Part shown: positions 25,792 through 36,996 of the stretch, piece after piece
Numbering within the stretch: position 1 is the stretch's first letter
How the letters are laid out: each line of letters begins with the position of its first letter
Position numbers and translations under genes: made by a program
NCBI GenBank assembly: GCA_011634665.1
Contig: WAEK01000015.1
Location: 914,501-978,500 of the forward strand
Length of the DNA stretch: 64,000 nucleotides
Direction of reading: 5' to 3'
From: Mortierella sp. BCC40632
Taxonomy: Eukaryota; Mortierellomycota; Mortierellomycetes; Mortierellales; Mortierellaceae
The notes under the pieces: model-generated
The model's input: the letters and a program-made list of their open reading frames with translations, nothing else
The model's database searches: none
What the model was told of the DNA's origin: nothing

Positions 25792-26675
25792 TCCTCTTCC
25801 TCTTTCTCTGCCAATCCTGGTCTCTCCCTCGCTGCTGCTGATCTGTTTCTCGTTATCTCACATAAACATCTCGGCTCGGTGCGCAAATGAATGTGGTTTG
25901 TTGTTGCTCCCCAATACAATCTTCTTAATAGGCAGTCAGCCAGGTGCTGGTTATCGTAGCCTGCGGCATCCTCCTCTCCAGGGCCGGATACCTCTCAGAG
26001 TCAGCTCAAAAGGTAAGCAGAGCGCCTCCTTCTGTTATCTGATCCTTTTTCGGCAACGCCTTCTCCTTTCCCGGTCCCCGCAGTCACTGACGGATGAGCG
26101 TCACTCACTCAGGGGGATCGCAGGATGAAAGAAGCGAGAAGCACATGGACACAAAGAGCCAGACGAACGCCCAAAGAATACCCTTATTAAACCACCGCAT
26201 GTATGCGTTTGTTTTCTTTGCGTGTTTCCCCTTCCGCTCCTACTAGGCGATATCCCGTGTGAACTTGTACTTTTTGACGCCATGTCTCCTCTTCACCAAG
26301 ATCGCCTCAACCATCAACTGGGAACAATTCAAGGCATACTGGCCCATCCCTGTCTTTTACCTCATCTTCTCGCTTACCTCCTGGTGCGTGGCCAAACTTG
26401 GCTCGCGTCTGTTTCGCTTCTCCAAAGACGAAGAAAAATTTGTCACAGCCTCGATCCTCTTTTCCAACACAAACTCCTTGCCCATGGCCTTGCTCCAGTC
26501 GCTGGCCTTTAGTGCTGCAGGAGACCGACTCCTTCGTGACGAGACAGACACAAGGCAGAATGTCGCTGCAAGGTAAGAGGATTGTCCATCAACCTTTTGA
26601 GCCTGGTGACTACATGTCACTTAATGGTTCTATTCAAAAGGGAGACACACATCTGTGTCTGTCTGTTTGTCTGTC

Positions 26676-26715
<40 letters not shown>

Positions 26716-28109
26716 TTGTGTGCGAGTGTTCCAAGAGTGAAAGCAAGACAACGATACTCAGATGTTCCGGTCTGTTTGCATGATTCTATTCTCTTTTTAC
26801 TAGGGGCATCTCGTACATCTTGTTCTATGCCATCTTTGGCAACCTGGTGCGCTGGTCCTACGGATTCTCGCTCTTGGTCCCCAAGGACAAGGACCAGGCC
26901 CAGTCCACGCCGCAATCCCCGCAACCCCTGCAGAGCGTCTTTGTTCACATCGAGCACCACCCATCCACCGACCCGGGCTCCTCTTCCCTCACCAAACAAC
27001 AGCCCGTTGTCCATCCGAGCTCATCGCTCCTTCACCCACCCCCTCTCTCTCCTGTCCCACCCCGTCCAGGCACACTCTCGCCTGCTCTCTCCACCAAGAG
27101 TATCGGCGAATCGATTCTCCTTCGAGCGGCCACCACCACATTCGAGAGAATCCGCCAAGTCCTCACTCCTCCTTTACTCACAGCACTTGTTGCTCTCGTC
27201 ATTGGTCTTGTCCCTACCCTCCACGAGCTCTTTATGAGTCCCGAATCGATCCTATACCGGTTCGTGATGCGACCCATCGAAGACTGCGGTGGCTGTGCCA
27301 TTCCATTGATCCTCCTTTGCCTTGGTGCCCAAGTCATGCACTTTGCCAAACCTGCCCCCGCTTCACCATCCGTCTCTGCACCAACACTCACCCTCCAACG
27401 ACCTGTACCAACCCATCCACAAACCTCGACCAATCTATCCTCTGGTCTAGGAATCTACACAGACGAAGCCTCAAGTGACGATGATGAACAAAACCAAGCA
27501 CAGCTCAACGATGGAACTTTGTACGGTAGTGGGATTGCCAAGCGTCGGTCTTATGCCTCCTCCTCTGCCACGCTCCTTCCCATCCACGGTTCCTCAAGCC
27601 AAGCCCAACCTTTCTCGAGTGACGAAATCTCGACTGAGGCTGCAGAACCACGTCCTCGTATTAGCCGTAGTGGCTCCACCTCATCCACGGTCTCTGAAGA
27701 ATCGACTGATGAAGAAGTCATGCCTCTCTTGGGAGGCACTCGTCCTCGGAGTGAGTCTGATCCCAAGTCAAGGACATTGTCCTCAGATGGACACCGGTTC
27801 GGATGTGTCACACCCGTGTCGTTTATTCTCGTGTCTAGGATGCTGTTAGTACCCTTGATCTGTATGCCAGCGATTCTTTTCCATCCAGAGAGTCTTTCCC
27901 CGATCCTGACCACTGATCCGACATTTCCCTTGGCGTTGGTGCTGATCAATGCGGCTCCGACGGCGATCAATCTGGCTCAGCTGTGTCAAGTGAAGGGGTT
28001 CTTTGAGAAGCCAATGGCCAAGGTTCTGTTCTGGAGCTATTGTGTATTTGGAATTCCTTCAGTCCTTGGTTGGTCTCTTGTGGGACTCTGGGCGGCTGGT
28101 CGCGAGTAA
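25254..28109 (+). CDS. auxin efflux carrier (AEC/PIN-like) family transporter
   Basis: Four exons (25254-25289, 25932-26012, 26247-26572, 26804-28109) give about 582 residues. The family comprises membrane carriers resembling plant PIN proteins; fungal members are thought to lie in the ER or other inner membranes and their substrates are poorly known. Hydrophobic helices fill residues 1-170, including Y-F-L-T-P-C-L-L-F and S-N-T-N-S-L-P, a conserved AEC motif. A polar Ser/Pro-rich loop follows (about 175-400), interrupted near 287-315 by membrane segments, and further helices close the protein, with N-A-A-P-T-A-I-N near the end, again typical. The acidic S-D-D-D-E stretch in the loop is another family habit. 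All phases agree. Pieces of this gene are scattered downstream among the SDR copies. Confidence 0.88.
26329..26610 (+). repeat. arm A of inverted duplication (carrier exon 3)
   Basis: This segment of carrier exon 3 plus the first bases of intron 3 recurs in reverse orientation at about 36997-37278. The predicted peptide of the exon part is the same in both copies over about 60 residues. Confidence 0.85.
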
Positions 28110-28859
28110 AAAGTAGAAATCAAACAAAACTGAACAAAAAGTGGCTGTGTAAATAGTATTGCATCTCTCTTTCATTAAAACATTTTTCTTTAAAAAGATG
28201 GGCCAGTAAAATTTGGGATCAAGTCTTTGACACTTTTCAGCTGTGCTACCTCTCGACAATGTCACGGTATTCGAGAGCATAGTGTTCACCACCTATAGTC
28301 TAATGATCAAATCTAGTCTAACTATCTATTAGGAGAGGGGGAGGAGGAGGAGAGGCAACTATTAGAGCGAGCATATATCTTCCCTCGACTTTAGGACTGT
28401 CTTTAGTCAGATTTCTCGAGGTTTTTATTTTGTTGGAGTTCAATAGGAAGGCTCCTCCGCATTTGGAGGGACGTTTAGTGGCATGAAATGAAAAAATATA
28501 TCCTACTCTGTTCGGGTTTGTCGCCTTATCCCTCATTGGTAGCCATATTGGCTTGTCAGTGTGGGTAAAGGGGTGAAAAGATGACCTCAAGAAAAGAGTG
28601 AGCGTGAGAACAGATGAAAAGGAGGATAGAGACTGCTCATTGAACTTGATACAGCTTCTCCAGTTCCCTCGCAATAAGGGCATTTCACCTCTTACTGCGA
28701 GGGGAGGCTGTGGATGATCTGTTCCCGAGTGTCGAATGGTAAAGGATGTCTTCTCCTATTCTTCATCTCTAGTGAGAAAACCCCTTTCCTCACTTTCGAT
28801 ATTCTTAAAACCAACATTGGACCCTACTTTTCTTCTTCCTCTCCTTTCGCTCAGTTGTT

Positions 28860-28892
<33 letters not shown>

Positions 28893-28973
28893 ACACACGC
28901 ACTCCCTCTTTTCTCTCTCTCTCCATTCCATCCGGACTCTTCTCACCTTTAGTTCTCTATCTTGCCTTGAGAA
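28110..28973. other. spacer between carrier gene and SDR copy 1
   Basis: Carrier 3' flank followed by the SDR1 upstream region. Text at about 28235-28310 (CAGCTGTGC followed by CTCTCGACAA) is repeated in diverged form near 31258-31325 and 37310-37330, marking it as part of the duplicated unit. A (CA)n tract lies at about 28859-28900. Confidence 0.6.
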
Positions 28974-30755
28974 ATGGTTCAAAAAAGATGTCGCTTCATT
29001 ACCCAGCTCGGAGCGGTTTGACAATCTAACGCGTCGAACCTTTCCTTTGGATTTCATCCCTTCTTTTGTCAAGTTGTATCTCTTTAGTACGTACCTCTCT
29101 TCCTCCTCACCACACACAACAACCATTCTATTTCAATGGCCATTGCTATTGACATCAATATTTTCCTTTTTCTTTGTCGAGTGGTGGTAAGAAGCAAGTC
29201 TTTTACAACAGGTTTTTTTTTTTTTTTTTTTTTTTTTGCCCTTTTAGCGATATTCGAACTTTTTTACTACCTCTGGCAATCGTGGAAGGTACTAAATACC
29301 GATGAACAATGCAGGACACAGCGCAAGAGTTGGACCGATCGAGCCAACAAGGAAATCTCAGAGGCTAAGGATCATCGTCGTCCAATTGCCATTGTGACAG
29401 GTACGTGTGTGTGTGTGTGGTATCGTTTCTTACCAAGTAGAACACCAAGAAAAAGCTTTGTCTCTGATGTCCTCTCTCTCTCTCTCTCTCTCTCTCCGCA
29501 TTTTCTATTTAAATAAATATAGGTGGAAACACAGGGATTGGTTTCGAGATCGCCAAGGGTCTAATAGAGGCTGGTTATCAAACTATCATAGGCAAGGATA
29601 CCACTACACTTGGAAACAACCACCATCGAAAAAAAAAAAAAAAACTCTTTTTTACACAAGTACTCTTTATTTCATTCTAACATTCTCTCTCTTCTTTTCC
29701 TAACCATACAGCCTGTCGCTCCCCAGAAAGGGCAAAGGCTGCTGTAGAAAAGCTCGCTCAGGAGACAGGTGGTCATGACTTGATTTCGACTCTTCCTTTG
29801 AATCTTTCTTCCTTTACTGATGTGCGAAGTTTTGCTGAGAAGTTCAGCGCACAGTTCGGAGCTCTTGATTTGCTTGTCAACAGTTACGTAGGGGATTCAC
29901 CGTCGAAAAATGAAGGAGTTTGTGTGTGCCTGTGTGTGTGTGTGTTCGTGCACTAGAGAAGATCATGGAGTTGAAAGGCGCTCAGCTGGTGTTGTTTCTT
30001 GACTGATCCAATTTATAGATGCGGGTGTCATGGATGCTTCCTTTACGCTCTCCGGGGATGGTTACGAGATGCAATTTGCAGTGGTAAGGCGACCATTCTA
30101 AAATTCAGTTCCCTTCTCTGAAGTGAGATGGAAGAAAGGTGGAAAGGTAGACGACGTCAAAAGAGTTATTAACAAGCATCTCGGCCTCTTCTTCATGCAC
30201 AAGAATTACTTGGGTCACTCCATCTTGATCATGGCCTTGCTCCCACTCTTGAACAAGTCCCCTCATGGTGGCAGGATTGTTGCCCTCTCCTCGGTCGCTG
30301 CCCTCTGCGGCTATGCAATCCCTTACCAATCCATCCGTCCTGACCCAGGCTCAACCCTTCCGCCTCGTGATTACAATCCTTTCAGTTTCTACGGCCACTC
30401 CAAATGCGCCAACATGCTCTTCATCAAGGCCCTGACCCGCCGTCTTCGGAAAGTCCAATCCTCTGTCACGATCAATGCTGTTCATCCAGGAATTTGTAGA
30501 ACAGAAATCTTTCGGACAAATCCTGCTGACTCAACTCTCCTTCTTCGACTCACTTCTTCCTTGACGCGATCCTCGGCTCAAGGAGCACACACTGCCATTT
30601 ATTTAGCATTGGCTCCAGAACTTGCTACGGTCTCTGGAGAGTACTTTTATGACCTTCTCCCCAAGTCGACATCGAGCTTTATCAAGGATGAACAGGCTCA
30701 AGAAGAACTCTGGTCCAAGACTGTCCAGTACACAGGAGCCGACTTTATTCTTTAG
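28974..30755 (+). pseudogene. SDR copy 1, frameshifted in exon 1
   Basis: Six exons match the other two copies: 28974-29086, 29248-29400, 29523-29591, 29712-29882, 30019-30083, 30204-30755. It would encode a membrane-anchored short-chain dehydrogenase/reductase of the retinol-dehydrogenase-like type. Seen: T-G-G-N-T-G-I-G cofactor motif, N-A-G, L-S-S-V, Y-G-H-S-K catalytic pair and H-P-G. Exon 1 is 113 bp, against 112 in copies 2 and 3: an A run just after the ATG (about 28981-28986) is one base too long, so translation from that ATG leaves the SDR frame. No in-frame ATG close upstream repairs it. It may be a pseudogene, use a different start, or reflect a homopolymer sequencing error. The rest is open and well conserved. 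Intron 3 begins with GC. Confidence 0.72.
29592..29711 (+). other. GC-AG intron 3 of SDR copy 1
   Basis: The exon ends ATCATAG and the intron begins GCAAGG, with acceptor ACAG before CCTGTCGC. No GT donor in the right phase is nearby, and the joined codon GCC (Ala) restores the family's A-C-R-S-P. Confidence 0.8.
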
Positions 30756-30898
30756 GAACGTCATATTATTGAATCCAGAGGGTGGATGACTCGGATCATT
30801 ATCTTTCTTTCCTTCTTTCTTTCTCTACGGTAAACCACATCTGTGGGATGTACATTTGAATGCGGCTTAATGGTCATCAGCAATAATACGCTTCGCTA

Positions 30899-31240
30899 GG
30901 CAGTCAGTCAGGTGCTAGTAATAGTCGCTTGCGGTACTCTTCTCTTCAAACTCGGATACTCTCAAAGAGTTCTCTTAAAAGAGAGAATGCGTCCCTATTG
31001 ACTTGTCTGCTTGTCTGTTCCGAGAGTGGATTCAGGACAGCCAGCTAGCGTTATACTATTCCTTTATTAAAAGGTGGTATCGCTTCGGTGCTAATCAATG
31101 CGACTCTGACGGCGATCAACCTAACGCAAGCTGTGTCAAGTGAAGGAATTTTCTGAAAAGTCAATGGCTAAGGTTCTGTTCTGGAGCCACTGTGTACTTG
31201 GGGATCCTTTTAGTCCTTGGTTGGTTTCTTTGAGACTGAG
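30899..31240 (+). pseudogene. carrier gene fragment 1 (decayed exon 2 and exon 4 end)
   Basis: 30900-30980 resembles carrier exon 2 (reads A-V-S-Q-V-L-V-I-V-A-C-G before diverging), and 31085-31230 resembles the last 150 bp of carrier exon 4 (N-A-x-x-T-A-I-N region, then the F-W-S segment). The middle of the gene, including all of exon 3, is gone. In the exon 4 part an inserted base shifts the frame and a TGA follows. It is therefore a non-functional leftover of a duplicated carrier-SDR unit. Confidence 0.85.
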
Positions 31241-31961
31241 CCTTTGATTGAGTCTGATCAGCTGTGCTTCCTCTCGACAACGATGCCACATCGAGAGAAT
31301 GGTGTTTGTTACCAAAGTCTAGTGATCGACCGGTAGGGTGTGTATTAGAAAAAAAGAAGAGGAGAGACATTTATTAGCGCTAGCATTCCTGTGGTCTACA
31401 TCTTTCTTCTCGTACATGGCGATTTTTGACCCACCTTCTCTCTCCTCGCCTTTTTGGATGCCATAAGTCAGAATTCTCGATGTTTTTTATTGGAGCTCAA
31501 TTGAAATGAATTCGTATGCTACTCTATTAAGCTTTGTTGTCTTCTCCCTCCTTCTTGCCTCTTTTTGAACGGACCAGCAAGATTTGCTGAATCCAAGTGC
31601 ACGGTTTTTGTTCGCCCAATGTCTAAACAACGCCCATTACCCCTTGATAACAGGTCTGCCCCTGGAAATACTGTGATCTGCAAAAGGTGTTGCGTGGATA
31701 GATGGATGTGGTAGAGGAGCTCATGTGCTCGTGCAGTTACAAAAATGAGGTCACCTCCTCTTCCTCCCACAGTTCTGCTCATCCAAGAGAGAATAAACCC
31801 TCACCTACAAACCCTTTCCTCTTTTTTAAATTTTTGCATGATCCTTTTCTTTTTTTTCCCGTTCACACACACACATTCACACGCCCTCCCTCTCTCTATT
31901 CCATTTGAAATCTTCGTCCATAATCCGAGCTCACTATCTCTTCTTTATCTTTCTTTGAGAG
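31241..31961. other. spacer before SDR copy 2
   Basis: Diverged copy of the spacer found upstream of SDR copy 1, including the CTCTCGACAA-type motif near 31270 and a short CA-repeat near 31865-31880. No gene seen. Confidence 0.55.
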
Positions 31962-32379
31962 ATGGTTCAACAAGTCGTTGCTTCACTACCTAGTTCAGAA
32001 CGGTTTGACAATATAAATCTTCGAATCTTTCACTGGGATTTCATCCCGCCTCTCGTCAAGTTGTATCTCCTTTGTACGCACCTCCCTTCCTCCCCTCACA
32101 CAACACCCGTTCCATCCCTATGGCCATTGCGCTAGACACCAATGTTTTCCTTCATTTCTGTCGGGCGGTGGTAAGAAACAAGTCTTTTACAGCGTTTTTT
32201 TTTTCTTCTTCTTCTTCCTTTCAGCGACATTCGAACTCCTTTATTACATCTGGCAATCGTGGAAGGTGAAAAATATCGATCAGCAGTACATAACACAGCG
32301 CAAGAGTTGGATCGATCGAGCCAACAAGGAAATCTCGGAATCCAAAGGTCGCCGTCGTCCAATTGCCATTGTGACAGGT

Positions 32380-32416
<37 letters not shown>

Positions 32417-33852
32417 GTATCGTTTCTTACCAAGTAGAACTTCAAGAATAAGCAGGCTTTGTCTCTGATGTCCTCTTTCTCTCTCTCTCCGCACTTTCTA
32501 TTTAAATAAATATATAGGTGGAAACACAGGTATTGGTTTCGAGATCGCCAAGGGTCTAGTAGAGGCTGGTTATCAAACTGTCATAGGCAAGGATACCACT
32601 ACACTTGGAAACAACCACCATCGGAAAAAAAAAAAAAAAAAAAAACTCTTTTTTACACAAGTACTCTTTTTTTCCTTCTAACAATCTCTCTATTCTTTTC
32701 CTAACCAAACAGCCTGTCGCTCCCCAGAAAGGGCAAAGGCTGCTGTAGAAAAGCTCGCTCGGGAAACTCGTGGTCATGACTTGATTTCGACTCTTCCTTT
32801 GGATCTATCCTCTTTTGCCAATGTGCGACTTTTTGCTGAAACGTTTAGCGCGCAGTTCGGAGCTCTTGATTTGCTTGTCAACAGTTACGTAGGGGGTTCG
32901 CCATAGAGCAAAGGAGGGAGAAATATTGTGTGTGTAACATGCCCTTGAGAAGAACACTGAAGTTGGACAAAGCGGAAAAGGAGAAAAGAAGTTCAACAAT
33001 ACTAATAATGTTGCTGGCTTTTTTTTTTTTTTACCAATTCAATATATAGACGCAGGCGTCTTGGATCCTTCTTTTACTCTCTCGAAGGATGGCTTCGAGA
33101 CGCAATTTGCAGTGGTAAAGTGGTCATTGTAAAATCCGCCTCCCTCCAAAAGATTGTGGCTAAAGATACCAAAATACAAACACATCTCTGCCCGACGAAG
33201 AGGAAAACCAGCGACAACAACCCCTGCGTCCTGCGTCCAATTTCGTGAGACATCAAAGACTTTGTTGACACAGATCTCGATCTCTTCCTTCATGCACTAG
33301 AATTACTTGGGCCATTACCTCTTGACTATGACACTACTCCCACTCTTGAACAAGTCCCCTCATGGTGGCAGGATCATTGCCCTTTCCTCGCCTGCTGCCT
33401 TCTGCGGTAATACAATCCCTTACCAATCCATCTGTCCTGATCCAAGCTCAACCCTTCCGCATCGTGATTACCATCGTCTTGTTTACTACACCTCTTCCAG
33501 GCGCGCCAGCATGCTCTTCACCAAGGCCCTGACCCGTCGTCTTCGAAAAGTTCAATCGTCTGTCACGATCAATGTTGTTCATCCAGGAATATGCAGAACA
33601 GAAATTTTTCTGTCACACCCTGTTGCTTCACAATCTCTTCTTCGACACACTTTTTCCTTGATGCGATCCTCGGTCCAAGGAGCACACACGGCTATTTATT
33701 TGGCACTGGCTCCAGAACTTGCCACAGTCTCTGGAGAATACTTTTATGATCTTCTCCCCAAGCAGACAACGACTTCTATCAAGGATGAACAAGTTCAGGA
33801 AGAACTCTGGTCCAAGACTGTCCAGTACACAGGAGTCGACTTTGTTCTTTAG
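31962..33852 (+). CDS. SDR copy 2, catalytic Lys replaced by Arg
   Basis: Six exons (31962-32073, 32225-32377, 32518-32586, 32713-32883, 33050-33114, 33301-33852) give 373 residues in one consistent frame. The order is a short head, a hydrophobic segment at about 33-48 that may anchor it in a membrane, and a Rossmann fold starting at about 82. T-G-G-N-T-G-I-G binds NAD(P)H, then N-N-A-G, the Ser of A-L-S-S and H-P-G follow. At the active site the usual Y-x-x-x-K reads Y-T-S-S-R (Tyr253, Arg257), so the lysine that positions the cofactor and lowers the tyrosine pKa is missing. Copies 1 and 3 have Y-G-H-S-K here. The protein may be inactive or altered. Introns are shared with copy 1 almost word for word, so the two separated recently. 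Intron 3 is GC-AG (32587-32712). Confidence 0.85.
32382..32415 (+). repeat. (GT)n tract in intron 2 of SDR copy 2
   Basis: A GT dinucleotide tract directly after the donor; SDR copy 1 has a shorter version at the same place (29405-29418), so it expanded after duplication or shrank in copy 1. Confidence 0.8.
32587..32712 (+). other. GC-AG intron 3 of SDR copy 2
   Basis: Begins GCAAGG after GTCATAG and ends AACAG; same position and phase as in copies 1 and 3. Confidence 0.8.
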
Positions 33853-34134
33853 CTAGGGATATCGTATTCTGCATTAAGATGGCGTATGGCTCAGACCTCT
33901 TTTCTCTCCCTTCTTTCTCTGCGCCTCAGCCTCGCCTGTCAAAGTGGTTAAGAGGAGAAAGAAACCAAACCCAGACTCGGCTCAGCTATTTATTATAAAT
34001 AAACATTTCTCAGGACAAGAGGTCGCTCTTCTTTCTTTTCTCTCCTTCTCACTCGCTAATTCACACACATTCCCTCTTTCACTCTCTCTTTCACTCTCTC
34101 TTTCACTCTCTCTCTCTCTCTCTCTTTCTGAGAA

Positions 34135-34927
34135 ATGGGTCATCAAGATCTTGCCCCTTTGCCTGGTTCAGAACGGTTTGACCGTCTCACCCTTCGAGTT
34201 TTCAACTGGAGATACCTTTCGCCCATCATCAGAGTGTATCTCCTTGGTACGCATTTCCTTCATACTCATGACCACTGCTTCTTCTTACCTATCCCCCTTT
34301 CTCCTCCTCCCTTACGGATATCTCATTTCTGTCGAGTGTTGAAAGAAGCAAGTCTTTTACAAAGTCTCGCTCTTACTTTTTTTGCTCAAAAGGATGAGGG
34401 GGGGGGACGGTCCAAGCCCATGATTGCTGTGTCAATCCACTCACATGTTTTTTAATTATTATTATATTGACTCATGGGAACCGATCCTTATCCTCTTCCT
34501 CTTCCTCTTCCACTTCATTGGTAATAGGGCTGTTTGAATTTACTTTCTACATCTGGCAGTCATGGAAGGTGAAGGATGCTGATCTACAGTTCAAGGCACA
34601 GCGCAAGAGTTGGACCGTTCAAGCTAACAAGGCAATCTCCGAGTCCAAGGATCATCGTCGTCCAATTGCCATTGTGACAGGTATGTGAGAGATTGTGTGT
34701 GTTGTATCGTATTTGAACTATCGAAACGCGGGCTTCTTCACTGATATCTCTTTCTTTTTTTTTTTTTTTTAATAAATATAGGTGGAAACACAGGGATTGG
34801 TCTTGAAATCGCCAAGGGTCTTGTTGAAGCTGGTTATCAAACAATCATAGGCAAGGATGTTGATGTGCTGGAAAACAACCACCGTAAGAAGAATCCCTGC
34901 ATGAATACCCTTACCTTCAAGCTGACA

Positions 34928-34970
<43 letters not shown>

Positions 34971-36069
34971 TTTTCCCGATCAATAGCCTGTCGCTCCCCT
35001 GAAAAGGCCAAGGAGGCTGTAGAAAAGATCGCCCAGGAAACAGGTGGTCATGACTTGATTTCGACTCTTTCTTTGGATCTTTCTTCCTTTACTGACGTGC
35101 AAAGATTTGCTGAAAACTTCAGTACACAGTTCGGAGGCCTCGATGTGCTTGTCAACAGTTAAGTAGGGGTGCCGAATAGAAAGGGAGCGGGCATAAGACT
35201 CACTGTGATTCTCCTGTACATGTGCGCATAAACAGAGGAAGAAAGTGGAAGGGAGGAAATTATTGAGAAAAAAAAAAAAGGTGGAAAGAAAAAGTTTTCC
35301 GAGACTAATAGTGTGTTCGCTTGACTTGATCCGATTACATAGACGCAGGTGTCATGGACATTCCCTTTATGCTCTCCAAAGATGGTTATGAGATGCAGTT
35401 TGCAGTGGTAAGGCGATTATTGTAAAATCTACCCCCCCTCTTTCTAAGTAGGAGGGAAAGGAAAGTAAATATCAAAGTCATACTGACATACGTTCCTACC
35501 TCTCCTTCATGTACTAGAATCACTTGAGCCACCACATTCTGACCATGGCCCTACTCCCACTCTTGAACAAGTCCCCTCGCGGTGGCAGGATCGTCGTCCT
35601 CTCGTCGGTTGCTTCGGTCTGCAGTCATACAATTCCTTACCAATCCATCCACCCTGAACCAGGTTCAACCCTTCCGCCTCGTGATTACAGTCCTCTTGGT
35701 TTCTATGGTCACTCCAAATGCGCCAACCTGCTCTTCATCAAAGCTGTAGCCCGTCGTCTCCGAAAAGTTCAATCGTCCGTTACGATCAATGCTGTTCATC
35801 CAGGATTGTGTAGAACAGAAATCTTTCGGTCGAACCCTTTTGCTCCACAATCTTTCCTTCGATTCACTTCTTCCTTTTTACGGTCCTCAGCTCAAGGAGC
35901 ACATACGGCCATTTATTTGGCATTGGCCTCAGGACCTGCCACAGTCTCTGGAGAATATTTTTATGACCTTCAACCAAAGCCGACAACGACTTTTATCAAG
36001 GATGAACAAGCTCAGGAAGAACTCTGGTCCAAGACTGTCCAGTTCACAGGAGCTGACTTTGTTCTTTAG
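34135..36069 (+). CDS. SDR copy 3, intact short-chain dehydrogenase/reductase
   Basis: Six exons (34135-34246, 34528-34680, 34782-34850, 34987-35157, 35343-35407, 35518-36069) give 373 residues; every exon length equals that of copy 2 (112, 153, 69, 171, 65, 552). It has an N-terminal hydrophobic segment (about 35-48, F-T-F-Y-I-W region), T-G-G-N-T-G-I-G from about 88, N-N-A-G near 168, catalytic Ser in L-S-S-V and the full Y-G-H-S-K pair at 253-257. The closest general types are retinol dehydrogenases and WW-domain-oxidoreductase-like SDRs, which reduce or oxidise lipophilic carbonyls or alcohols with NADP(H). The substrate cannot be read from sequence. Copies 1 and 2 are closer to each other than to this one. 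A CT block ends directly before the ATG. Intron 3 is GC-AG. Confidence 0.9.
34851..34986 (+). other. GC-AG intron 3 of SDR copy 3
   Basis: Begins GCAAGG after ATCATAG and ends CAATAG; it also carries a (CT)n tract. Sequence outside the splice sites has diverged from copies 1 and 2, yet the GC donor is kept. Confidence 0.8.
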
Positions 36070-36197
36070 GAAAATCGTTTTCTTGAATCCTCATGGTAGA
36101 TAGTTTGGATTCCTTCTCTCTTTCACATTAGAAAGAGTGCATCAGAATACCCGGAGGGTGGGTGGGGGAGAAGGTTACTCAATAAACACTTTGCTAG

Positions 36198-36520
36198 GTA
36201 GTCAATCAGGTGTTGGTAGTCGTCGCCCGTGACATCCTTCTTTCCAGATCTGGATACCTCTCAGAGTCAACTCCAAAGGTAAACAGCGAGCCTCTTTTTT
36301 TTTTTTTTTTTTGGCTTTCTGATTTTTTTTTTTTCGCTAGCGCAGAGTGCCCTTTTCTCGGCTCCTCTCCTCGCTGTTGTCATCGTCAGACGAGCTTTAT
36401 TCACTCTGGGAATCGCAGAGAAAAAGGTGTGAAAACCACATGGAAACAATGAGCCAGCTGAAACCCCATATTAAACCACCTCATGAGCGAATGTCTCTTT
36501 TTTCTTTGTGTGAATCTACT
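36198..36520 (+). pseudogene. carrier gene fragment 2 (exon 2 and intron 2)
   Basis: 36198-36278 is an 81-bp copy of carrier exon 2, the same length as the original and still open, reading to G-Y-L-S-E-S-x-x-K, with AG before it and GTAAAC after it. The following 240 bp match carrier intron 2 (shared ACATGGA-ACAA-GAGCCAG and TATTAAACCACC-CATG). Nothing resembling exon 3 follows in this orientation, so the fragment is dead. Confidence 0.82.
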
Positions 36521-36996
36521 TCAGCTACTAATGTAACGTTGCGGAGAAAATACAGGAGGAGGTGGTGCGATCCACTTAACTAAGTAGGTTTGAGAGGCTA
36601 AATAGGAAAGGAAGATCATCAGAGTGGAAGGGAGGACAGTACTGACCAAGACCCGTCTACCTATTCTATAAGAAAGGAGAGAAAAGGTAAATTCAGCCTC
36701 TGGGTTCATGCCTGAGGGGTGCTCTGCTGAATGGATCTGCTCTAGTCGGTAAGAATTCACTAACGGATGAAGAAGTAAAGGTAAAACAAGATGTCTTTTT
36801 ATTAGAAGGGTGAGGAGGAGTTACTTTTATTCACCTAGAAAAAAAGGTCCGAAGATCCACCAAGTGTCTTTGTTATATCAAACAACTAGACGATCTCTCC
36901 TGTGAATTCGCGCTCTTTGATACCGTATTTTCTCTCCATCAGGATTACTTTTGACGCGTAAATCTCTTTTACCTAGAACCACTAGGTGGCCTAGAA
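36521..36996. other. spacer with weak carrier resemblance
   Basis: No gene. A short stretch near 36757-36780 (ACGGATGAAGAAGT) resembles the carrier exon 4 text ACTGATGAAGAAGT, hinting at further decayed carrier sequence. Confidence 0.35.

Noticed and set aside
36210..36452. Short + frame with carrier-like start
   Set aside because: Not a gene: the carrier exon 2 copy runs through its donor into intron-derived sequence and a T run.
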